Origin: Candidatus Thorarchaeota archaeon
GTDB lineage: Archaea; Asgardarchaeota; Thorarchaeia; Thorarchaeales; Thorarchaeaceae
Assembly (NCBI GenBank): GCA_016840825.1
Contig: JAEORN010000210.1
Span: 1 to 5,177, forward strand
Length of the DNA: 5,177 nucleotides
Reading direction: 5' to 3'
Position 1 is the stretch's first letter; every line of letters begins with the position of its first letter. A model generated the notes under the pieces. That model was not told the DNA's origin. It ran no database searches and saw nothing but the letters and a program-made list of their open reading frames with translations. The position numbers were made by a program, and so were the translations under genes. Positions 1 to 5,177 of the stretch are shown piece after piece.

Positions 1-1
1 C

Positions 2-232
2 AAAATAGTCGAGGCTGCGAATAAACGTGTCTTTGGCGAGCTCATCCTACATCCGACTAGTCCTGGCTCAGGTCCCCTCTACCTATTCAATAAGTATGTT
101 CCAATGGTGTCTATTGGTTGCAGTGATCACCTTGGAAGAGCTCATTCGCCAAACGAGAGCATCTCCCTTGAGAACTATCACAAGGCGCAACATCGAATCG
201 TAGCGGTTATGGATGAGATGAGTCATTGGTAG
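2..232 (+). CDS. M20-family metallopeptidase, C-terminal fragment (5' end outside window)
   Basis: Reading from base 2 gives 76 residues and a TAG stop, with no start inside the window, so this is the end of a gene that begins further left. The fragment contains PTSPGSGPLYLF, then a hydrophobic strand VPMVSIG, then AHSPNESISLENY followed by an amphipathic helix to the C-terminus. That order (a Gly/Pro turn, a strand ending in Gly, then an H-[SA]-P-N-E motif) is the usual end of the catalytic domain of M20 peptidases and dipeptidases (ArgE/DapE/CPG2 relatives). In that family the His of HxPNE, here residue 48 of the fragment (bases 143-145), is a ligand of the second active-site metal. The enzymes hydrolyse peptide or N-acyl amide bonds of small substrates, usually in the cytoplasm. 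The substrate cannot be told from this piece. It is convergent with the DUF4139 gene at 261, so a shared operon is excluded. Confidence 0.8.
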   Translation, partial: KIVEAANKRVFGELILHPTSPGSGPLYLFNKYVPMVSIGCSDHLGRAHSPNESISLENYHKAQHRIVAVMDEMSHW

Positions 233-260
233 GGAAAGGATCTATATCACGCTCGATTGC

Positions 261-1850
261 TTACGGAAGTGGCGGTCTGATAATAAGATCCTTTTCCCAC
301 TCTATGTCAAAGCTGTATTCAATATCCTGTTTTTCACCGGGTGCGATCTTTATTTCCCACGTCATGACTCCGAGCTCTGACGTCTTAAACGCTAGTGTTG
401 GTTGGCCCATCTGAATGTTGATTTTCTCGGATGAACTGTAGGGAATGCGATCAACAACTCGTATCTCTATCTCATTCTTTGAGAAGTTCTGTAACTCAAT
501 AACATACTTATACGCTCGCCTCTGTTTCCCCCTTGTAAGTCCTGCTTTTTCAGTATCCTTTTCCAGCAGTTTCTTCTCAGCTTTGACATCATATGCCGCT
601 CTTGTGCCTAGCCTGAACTTCTCACGGGGTGAAATTGTACCTATACTTGTTTCACCGATGAAATCTCCCTCGGCGTAGACTTTCACATTGCCGGGTAGGA
701 TGACCAAGTCTCCGTTAGTAATTTCGTCTTGAGCAACAACCTCAGGCATTGCTGATGCATTCCAGAAGTGGAGTCTCCTCGATTCGATTTCGTCCAATGT
801 AAGGGTGATAGGATGAGGTCCTTTATTGGATTCGATTGTGACTTTTCCAGGAACGTCGAAAATTGTCACTCCACCCAAGCTCTCAGAAGCTTCTGCATAT
901 TCCTCAATCATCTCAGGCATTGGCTCTGCTCTTCCAAGTTCATCAGAAATATACATCATATCTTCATCTTCACGAGCTACGCCTGATGTTGCCTCTGCGT
1001 ACCCTCCTCCGACACCGAAACTTCGTCCTTTTGGTGTAGGACGATAGATATCGACATAATATGGTTGGGGCTTGACTACATCTACTGGCCGTGCAGAAGC
1101 TGTTGATACGATGAGGTCAATATCCTCCCATGTTTCCATGGTGTTATTGGTGATCATGGCGATACGTTTCAATGACGCATTGCCTTGTCCGATATCAACA
1201 TCATATGTGGGATACCAACTGGCTCCAGATAACTGATAAGTCATCTCGATTTCAAGAGGCGTACTCTCCTTAACATCTAAGGTCACATAGACCTCGGTGA
1301 ACGTTTGAGTTCTTCTCTCGCCCTGAATCCGTTGGATGTTGTTTCGTAGAGCAACAATCTCCACATCAATCCTCTCTATATCCTTGGATAGGTCACGAAG
1401 GTTCTTTTTGGCATCTAAGATTAGATCCTGGTTCATTTTGTCCATTTTTGTAAGATGGTCCATGCCAGTTTCACCCACGCTGAACCATTTGCCAAACTCA
1501 GAACTGAACTGAGTCATGATTGTGGTAAGATGGGTGATTCTTTTCTGCTGGAGGTCTATTTGATCCTGTATGCCTCGCCGGTCTCTCTCAAGGCTCTTCA
1601 GTCTGGCAAGATCATCCTTAATGTCAGTCTCAGGTACATAGGTTTGAGTTATCTTCTTTACATCAATGCCTCGTAGGACTGCATTTCCACGTCCCTTCAC
1701 ACGAAAGCTATCCTGATGAGCATATTCTGTTATTCCACCTATTTTTAGAATCTGTTCTCCTTTTGCAAGTTCGGTCTTCCCAACTCTTACAATTCTTGCT
1801 CCATCTTGGAAGAGTGTTGCACTCGTAATTCTTGTATTCATGTCCTTCAT
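261..1850 (-). CDS. DUF4140/DUF4139 (MuiA-like) protein, copy A
   Basis: A 529-residue protein. Residues about 8-65 match the DUF4140 N-terminal module (TLFQDGARIVRVG, then DSFRVKGRG). Residues about 76-180 are Lys/Glu/Leu/Ile-rich and look like two antiparallel helices of a coiled-coil hairpin. Residues about 185-520 are the beta-rich DUF4139 domain, with the typical ASWYPTYDVDI at 210-220, NNT-METWEDI-LIVSTA at 235-251, VVDRIP at 465-470 and a final TWEIKIAPGEK. A glycine-rich then acidic linker lies at about 275-325. There is no signal peptide, membrane segment or cysteine, so it is probably cytoplasmic. Length is normal for the family. Families of this kind are annotated 'mucoidy inhibitor MuiA', but the mechanism is unknown, so I assign no reaction. 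The ATG at 1850 is chosen over the Met at codon 4 because an AGGAGG lies 9 nt upstream. It is the second gene of an operon with copy B. Confidence 0.9.
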   Translation of the reverse strand: MKDMNTRITSATLFQDGARIVRVGKTELAKGEQILKIGGITEYAHQDSFRVKGRGNAVLRGIDVKKITQTYVPETDIKDDLARLKSLERDRRGIQDQIDLQQKRITHLTTIMTQFSSEFGKWFSVGETGMDHLTKMDKMNQDLILDAKKNLRDLSKDIERIDVEIVALRNNIQRIQGERRTQTFTEVYVTLDVKESTPLEIEMTYQLSGASWYPTYDVDIGQGNASLKRIAMITNNTMETWEDIDLIVSTASARPVDVVKPQPYYVDIYRPTPKGRSFGVGGGYAEATSGVAREDEDMMYISDELGRAEPMPEMIEEYAEASESLGGVTIFDVPGKVTIESNKGPHPITLTLDEIESRRLHFWNASAMPEVVAQDEITNGDLVILPGNVKVYAEGDFIGETSIGTISPREKFRLGTRAAYDVKAEKKLLEKDTEKAGLTRGKQRRAYKYVIELQNFSKNEIEIRVVDRIPYSSSEKINIQMGQPTLAFKTSELGVMTWEIKIAPGEKQDIEYSFDIEWEKDLIIRPPLP

Positions 1851-1859
1851 TTTTTCTGG

Positions 1860-1865
1860 CCTCCT
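1860..1865 (-). promoter_or_regulatory. Shine-Dalgarno site of copy A, overlapping the stop of copy B
   Basis: On the minus strand the sequence reads TAGGAGGCCAGAAAAAATG. The AGGAGG begins inside the TAG stop codon of the upstream gene (1866-1864) and ends 9 nt before the ATG at 1850. This fixes the start of copy A and indicates that both genes sit on one mRNA, with translation of the second probably coupled to termination of the first. Confidence 0.85.
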
Positions 1866-3438
1866 ATGGTAGTGGTGGATGAACAGTCACCCCTTTCTCC
1901 CAAGACACTTCATATTCATATTCAATTGTTATTTTCTGATTTGGCTGGATTGTCTTGTGCCATTCGACCACTCCAAGATTCTCATCCTTTACTGCCGTTT
2001 TCTCCCACGACTCCTTGACCTCAATTGATGGATTCAGACTGTGCGGGATTCTATCGAGGATGTCGATTTCAATAGGTACCTTTGAGAAGCTCTGTACCTC
2101 TAGTCGATACTTGTATGCTCTTCTCAGTTTTCCACGCATTACACCAGCTTTCTCTACTTCTCTAAGAACTAGTTTCTTTTCTGCCTTAATGTCGTGAGCG
2201 ATGCGTGTCCCTATTTTGAAAGGCTCTCTGGGTGAAATCTGTACGAGGGATGTTTCACCGATATAATCGCCCTCTGAATAGACCTTGACTTTTCCTGGAA
2301 GTATGACATTATCTCCATTTGTCACCTTATCTTGTGCGACTACCTCAGCCATACCTTCAGCATACCAGTAATGAATGGTTTCTGAACTAAGCTCTTCCTC
2401 AATTAGAGTGATCGGATGCTTTTCATTATCAGAAGGAATTGTTACAGGTTTTGGCAATTCATAAATTGCGATTCCAGAGATTGTCTCAGTCGGCTCTGCA
2501 AACTCTTCTTCTATCTCAGGGGGTGGGGCTGGAGGCGCCATTGCCTTGGCCGCCATTGGCATCCCTGCAGGCATAGGTCGCTCTTTCTTCATGCGGCGCG
2601 CATCTAATTTGTCACGTTCAACTGCAGGATCATAAACATCTATGTAGTACGGTGTAGCTTCTATTGCTTCGACAGGCCTTGCTGTAGCAGTTGAAACAGC
2701 AAGACTGACTTTTGTCCAATCTTCCTTTGTTCGGTTAAACAATAGTGCCATTCTTCGAAGTATCGATCTTCCTGCATGTAAATCAACATCATATGTCGGA
2801 TGCCATTGAGCATTTTGAGTCTGGTATGTAATCTCCAATTCGATATCTGATTCCTCAGAAACCTCCAGATTAACCTCTACTGAGAACGTAGTTTCTGTCC
2901 TTCGTTCTGAGCTAATCCTACCTATGTTTGCTCGTAAAACCTCGATTTTCCTGTTGATTTCTTGGAGACTATCTTCAAGTTCTCTAATCTTCTTTCGGGT
3001 GTCAAGCATCAACTTAGAGAATTTCTTATCCATCTCAGTAAGCTGACTGATTTCTCCTTCATTTGCAGCATATACAAGGCCGAAGTGATTAGAGAATTCT
3101 GATGTCATATTTTCTAGATTGATGAGTCTTGCATTGTGAAACTCTATTTCATCTTGAACCTCAGCATGCTCTTTCTGCAGTTCCTTGAGTTCTTCATGCA
3201 GAGGTATCATATCCTTGGTTGGCTCAAAGACCTCCGTTGCTTGCTGAACATCGATGCTTGACAGTTTTGCAGGTCCTCTGCCTTTTACCCGAAAACTATC
3301 CGACAATGCAAAATCAGTGATCTTATTGACAACAACTTTGTGCGGTCCTTTTCCAAGGTGTATATTTCCAACACGAGTCACACGTGCACCATCTCGAAAG
3401 ATTGTGACCTTGGATATTTTTGTTTGCAGCTCTGTCAC
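1864..3438 (-). CDS. DUF4140/DUF4139 (MuiA-like) protein, copy B
   Basis: A 524-residue paralogue of the next gene downstream. DUF4140 covers about residues 8-65 (VTIFRDGARVTRVG, DSFRVKGRG). A charged helical hairpin spans about 76-180. DUF4139 runs from about 185 to the end, with AQWHPTYDVDL at 210-220, KEDWTKVSLAVSTA at 238-251, ILDRIP at 460-465 and WHKTIQPNQK near the end. Counting by eye, it is identical to copy A at 29 of the first 60 residues, and at 73 of 110 between its residues 356-465 and A's 361-470. The linker at about 270-318 differs: it is basic, then Met/Ala/Pro-rich (PMPAGMPMAAKAMAPPAPPP), then acidic. No cysteine, signal peptide or membrane segment is seen, so it is probably cytoplasmic. 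The start is GTG (3438-3436), preceded at 7 nt by AGGAG; no competing ATG lies nearby. First gene of the pair; biochemical role unknown. Confidence 0.9.
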   Translation of the reverse strand: MTELQTKISKVTIFRDGARVTRVGNIHLGKGPHKVVVNKITDFALSDSFRVKGRGPAKLSSIDVQQATEVFEPTKDMIPLHEELKELQKEHAEVQDEIEFHNARLINLENMTSEFSNHFGLVYAANEGEISQLTEMDKKFSKLMLDTRKKIRELEDSLQEINRKIEVLRANIGRISSERRTETTFSVEVNLEVSEESDIELEITYQTQNAQWHPTYDVDLHAGRSILRRMALLFNRTKEDWTKVSLAVSTATARPVEAIEATPYYIDVYDPAVERDKLDARRMKKERPMPAGMPMAAKAMAPPAPPPEIEEEFAEPTETISGIAIYELPKPVTIPSDNEKHPITLIEEELSSETIHYWYAEGMAEVVAQDKVTNGDNVILPGKVKVYSEGDYIGETSLVQISPREPFKIGTRIAHDIKAEKKLVLREVEKAGVMRGKLRRAYKYRLEVQSFSKVPIEIDILDRIPHSLNPSIEVKESWEKTAVKDENLGVVEWHKTIQPNQKITIEYEYEVSWEKGVTVHPPLP

Positions 3439-3445
3439 CTTAGGT

Positions 3446-3450
3446 CTCCT
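3446..3450 (-). promoter_or_regulatory. Shine-Dalgarno site of copy B supporting a GTG start
   Basis: The minus strand reads GGAAGGAGACCTAAG then GTG. AGGAG is 7 nt from the GTG at 3438, a standard spacing, so the non-ATG start is credible. The reading begins T-E-L-Q-T-K-I-S-K, which aligns position for position with the start of copy A without a gap and confirms the choice. Confidence 0.8.
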
Positions 3451-3473
3451 TCCTGCTGAGTATACACGGGTGC

Positions 3474-3486
3474 ATTTATCCTTTCA
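3474..3486 (-). promoter_or_regulatory. Possible archaeal promoter (BRE/TATA-like) for the DUF4139 pair
   Basis: The minus strand reads TGAAAGGATAAATG here, a purine-rich stretch like a BRE followed by a weak TATA-like GATAAAT. With the usual ~25 nt from box to start site, transcription would begin near 3452, leaving a leader of roughly 14 nt that just includes the AGGAG site. The box is a poor match to the TTTATATA consensus, so the pair might instead be read through from the kinase gene upstream. Confidence 0.35.
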
Positions 3487-3496
3487 GTGAGCAAGT

Positions 3497-3516
3497 ACTG
3501 CAATAGATATTGCAGT
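3497..3516. repeat. Perfect 9-bp inverted repeat between kinase and DUF4139 pair
   Basis: The arms are ACTGCAATA (3497-3505) and TATTGCAGT (3508-3516), separated by GA. The match is perfect over all nine pairs and fails just outside. It starts 2 nt past the TGA stop of the kinase gene and lies ~17 nt upstream of the putative TATA-like box of copy B. As RNA it would form a hairpin with a loop of about four to six bases after the inner pairs open. As DNA it has the dyad form of a repressor or activator operator. No T-run follows on the minus strand, so an ordinary terminator is not supported. Confidence 0.6.
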
Positions 3517-3518
3517 GT

Positions 3519-4850
3519 TCAAAGGCTCACGTGGACTGGCAGGAGTATTCTGAAAGAGCATCCCTTTTGATCGCTTGGAATGTGCGCAATTGTCCCATTC
3601 TCAGATTCAATAATGGTCTTTGTGAGGTAAAGGCCTAGACCCTTTCCTTTTTGACCTGTAGTTACACCTCGCGCGAATATACGATTCCGAATTGACTCAT
3701 CTAATCCAGGTCCGTCATCACTGAAGAGAATTTCAAGGTTTGAACCACTCATGGATAAGTTGATGCTAACTATAGGATTCTCTCCCGCATGCTGTGATGA
3801 GTTTCTAAAGAGATTCTCAAAGGCTATTGCAACAAGTCTGCCATAATGAGGAGGACTCTTCTTTACTTCTTCTGTTGCATGCAAGGAAACTTCCATTCCC
3901 TTGAAAGCAATTGAAGCTCTCTTACTAATCATTTCGAGTACTGTGAGAATATCAGAATCCAATTCTTCTTCAGATAAAGAGAATACATGAATGAGACTTC
4001 TCATTCTCTCTGCAGCTGCGAGAGTCGATTCAAGGAACGCGGATTTTTTCTTTTCATCATTGCTGGCCATCAGAGAGAGCTCAATACCGCCCAGAATCAT
4101 TTGGATGTCGTTTCCAAGATCATGTCTTAGTAGACTGGTATAGATTTCGAGCTCACGACGTCTTGCAGCCAGTGACAAATTTGTGACTTCAAGTTTTGTG
4201 CGATAATAATCATTTATCCATGCGGTCAATCCTAGAAGAGCTTGAATAGCGAAGGATACTGCAATTAATTGAATGGCATCTCCAAATAGGATTCCAGGAT
4301 GGTTCCAGGTAACGATGACAAGTGCTATGTTCATTCCTGAAATTAGACCTGCCTCCTTCCGCATGGTAAGAAGTTGACTGCCAACAAGTGCTGTTAGAAC
4401 AGGCCAAGTCAATATCTGAAAGGCGAGATTCATACTCTCCCAGCTTTGATGAAGAATTAAGACGATAAAGGGAAGTGATGCTGTGGGGATGATTGCAGCC
4501 GCAGATGCTAAACGCAGATGATTTGTTCTACTAATGAAGTACACAATTGCAAATAGAACCGAGAAACCAGCATAGTATGGAATTCCGTCCGTCACTTCAC
4601 TTGTGATTTGTAATATCGGAAAAACTCCAACTCCCACAAGTAATACAAATGAAAGGAATCTTGCTTTTCGCTGAGATCCTTCATCCTCGATTAATGGCGA
4701 TGGTTGTGTGAGTTTTTTCGGAATTGATGCCAAGATTCTAAGCATTTCTTTCGACCTAGATTCTTTCATCAAACTACCCCGCACAGCATTATCTCCGTCG
4801 TGAAATGAGACGAACCGCAACTTCCAACTCAGGTTACGGATAACCCGCAT
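3519..4850 (-). CDS. Membrane sensor histidine kinase, six transmembrane segments
   Basis: A 443-residue protein. After a ~60-residue charged N-terminus come about six hydrophobic segments (near 63-81, 90-106, 113-133, 143-162, 167-182, 188-211), joined by short loops and without a large extracellular domain, so the sensor is probably the membrane bundle itself. The kinase follows: H-box LLRHDLGND with the phosphoacceptor His243, N-box FENLFRNSSQHA (Asn346, Asn350), G1 box DDGPGLD at 378-384, F-box residues IFARG at 391-395 and G2 GKGLGLYL at 402-409. All ATP-binding motifs are present, so it should autophosphorylate. It has no PAS, HAMP or receiver domain, and no response regulator is encoded in the window. 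The start is uncertain: the ATG at 4850 has no Shine-Dalgarno site, and the Met at codon 28 (4769) has only a weak GGGGTAG upstream; all recognisable domains lie after both. The signal sensed is unknown. Confidence 0.9.
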   Translation of the reverse strand: MRVIRNLSWKLRFVSFHDGDNAVRGSLMKESRSKEMLRILASIPKKLTQPSPLIEDEGSQRKARFLSFVLLVGVGVFPILQITSEVTDGIPYYAGFSVLFAIVYFISRTNHLRLASAAAIIPTASLPFIVLILHQSWESMNLAFQILTWPVLTALVGSQLLTMRKEAGLISGMNIALVIVTWNHPGILFGDAIQLIAVSFAIQALLGLTAWINDYYRTKLEVTNLSLAARRRELEIYTSLLRHDLGNDIQMILGGIELSLMASNDEKKKSAFLESTLAAAERMRSLIHVFSLSEEELDSDILTVLEMISKRASIAFKGMEVSLHATEEVKKSPPHYGRLVAIAFENLFRNSSQHAGENPIVSINLSMSGSNLEILFSDDGPGLDESIRNRIFARGVTTGQKGKGLGLYLTKTIIESENGTIAHIPSDQKGCSFRILLPVHVSL

Positions 4851-4880
4851 TAGAAACTTGCGATGATAATTATGAACGTG

Positions 4881-4911
4881 AGTATATCACATACATATAC
4901 TATCATACTAT
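4881..4911. repeat. Short inverted and direct repeats in the divergent promoter region
   Basis: AGTATAT (4881-4887) and ATATACT (4895-4901) form a 7-bp inverted repeat with a 7-nt spacer. ATACTAT occurs at 4897-4903 and again at 4905-4911, an 8-bp-period direct repeat. The stretch is nearly all A and T, where short matches arise by chance, so these are only candidate binding sites. The A/T-rich tract also offers closer TATA-like positions for the kinase gene. Confidence 0.3.
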
Positions 4912-4915
4912 ATTA

Positions 4916-4937
4916 TCTGATATATATTTATATCAGA
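4916..4937. promoter_or_regulatory. Palindrome with TATA-like boxes on both strands (divergent promoter)
   Basis: The arms are TCTGATATA (4916-4924) and TATATCAGA (4929-4937), perfectly complementary around TATT. The plus strand contains ATTTATAT and the minus strand TATAAATATATA, both close to the archaeal TATA consensus. On the plus strand the box lies ~60 nt before the ATG at 4988, predicting a leader of about 33 nt that carries the ribosome binding site. On the minus strand it lies ~77 nt before the kinase ATG at 4850. A regulator bound to the dyad would overlap the TBP site, which would suit repression of both genes. Confidence 0.55.
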
Positions 4938-4973
4938 GTATTGTGACTATATTGATTGTAATACCTGTGTAAT

Positions 4974-4978
4974 AGGAG
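4974..4978 (+). promoter_or_regulatory. Shine-Dalgarno site of the right-edge gene
   Basis: AGGAG is followed after 9 nt by the ATG at 4988. This supports that ATG over the later in-frame Met codons at residues 8 and 32. Confidence 0.65.
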
Positions 4979-4987
4979 TCTAAAAGC

Positions 4988-5177
4988 ATGCGTGGCGAAC
5001 GAAGTCCTATGGTTTCTGGTAAAAGTCCATCTTGGGGGAAGTCTCTGAGTACTCAAAATAATACGTCCTCCCTAACCTTTATGGAAATACGATTTCGTTC
5101 TTTAGGCAAGGCCATTGATGAACTGCGGACAAAACGCGTTCGGCTTGATGAAGACCTTCGGAAAGGTCATGTCGACC
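4988..5177 (+). CDS. Unrecognised protein, N-terminal fragment (3' end outside window)
   Basis: An open frame of 63 complete codons starting at ATG 4988 continues past the window edge. I do not recognise it. The first ~30 residues are polar, rich in Ser, Gly, Lys and Thr (RGERSPMVSGKSPSWGKS), look disordered and contain no signal peptide. From about residue 31 a charged heptad-like stretch begins (MEIRFRSLGKAIDELRTKRV), suggesting a long helix or coiled coil. The case for a real gene rests on the upstream Shine-Dalgarno site, the TATA-like palindrome at a sensible distance, and the uninterrupted frame. It is divergent from the kinase gene and may share its control region. The true start could be Met8 or Met32. 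Confidence 0.6.
   Translation, partial: MRGERSPMVSGKSPSWGKSLSTQNNTSSLTFMEIRFRSLGKAIDELRTKRVRLDEDLRKGHVD

Noticed and set aside
261..272. PPLP tail as a WW-domain ligand
   Set aside because: PPLP is a known ligand class for some eukaryotic WW domains, but nothing in the window encodes such a domain and the residues may simply be the end of the last beta strand.
226..414. A 62-codon plus-strand frame starting in the M20 gene end and running into copy A
   Set aside because: It overlaps the conserved C-terminus of copy A on the other strand and its sequence shows no domain; the in-frame M20 reading explains the bases up to 232.
445..1047. Several plus-strand open frames of 62-80 codons across the DUF4139 genes
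   Set aside because: They lie antisense to well-supported family genes, have Ser/Phe/Leu-rich compositions typical of reverse-complement reading, and lack ribosome binding sites and any recognisable motif.
3497..3516. Inverted repeat as an intrinsic terminator for the kinase
   Set aside because: The sequence after it on the minus strand (ACTTGCTCACTG) has no T-run, and the stem is not GC-rich.
4210..4407. A 65-codon minus-strand frame inside the kinase gene
   Set aside because: It is on the same strand in another frame within the transmembrane region of a clearly real gene, and is Ser/Cys/Trp-rich with no ribosome binding site.
5081..5177. Right-edge protein as an ESCRT-III/CdvB-like helix
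   Set aside because: The charged helical stretch is superficially similar to the first helix of such proteins, but about 30 residues of coiled-coil-like sequence are not enough to claim a family.
1..5177. CRISPR array, tRNA/rRNA, insertion sequence or prophage signs
   Set aside because: Read on both strands I found no regularly spaced repeats, no cloverleaf-like segment, no transposase motifs and no terminal inverted repeats. Base composition looks even except for the A/T-rich divergent promoter region.

Overview
The window reads as archaeal. Evidence is the A/T-rich TATA-box-like elements in the non-coding gaps, AGGAG-type ribosome binding sites, one GTG start, and a histidine kinase with an HDLGND-type phosphoacceptor motif. 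An Asgard lineage such as Thorarchaeia is my guess from the general look of the kinase and the DUF4139 proteins. It is low-confidence and rests on recall, not on a search. There are no RNA genes, mobile elements, CRISPR arrays or rearrangement scars that I can see.

Layout, left to right. Positions 2-232 (+) hold the C-terminal end of an M20-family metallopeptidase. It is separated by only 28 bp from the convergent stop of the first main gene. Positions 261-1850 (-) and 1864-3438 (-) encode two tandem, full-length paralogues of the DUF4140/DUF4139 ('MuiA-like') family, 529 and 524 residues. They are spaced 13 bp apart, and the ribosome binding site of the second overlaps the stop codon of the first, so they form a tight two-gene operon (transcribed right to left). 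Positions 3519-4850 (-) encode a six-transmembrane sensor histidine kinase whose stop lies 80 bp upstream of the pair. That 80-bp gap contains a perfect 9-bp inverted repeat and a plausible promoter. Positions 4851-4987 are a very A/T-rich divergent intergenic region with a perfect 9+9 palindrome that contains TATA-like boxes for both strands. From 4988 (+) an unrecognised gene starts behind a good ribosome binding site and runs off the window.

How the genes may work together: the two DUF4139 proteins are about the same length and align without gaps over their first ~270 residues. They share a predicted helical hairpin and an identical C-terminal tetrapeptide, yet differ completely in a low-complexity linker. 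That fits two subunits of one assembly, or two diverged copies with separate partners. The kinase is on the same strand just upstream and could be co-transcribed, but no response regulator is visible. The biochemical role of DUF4139 proteins is not established, so no pathway can be assigned from this window.
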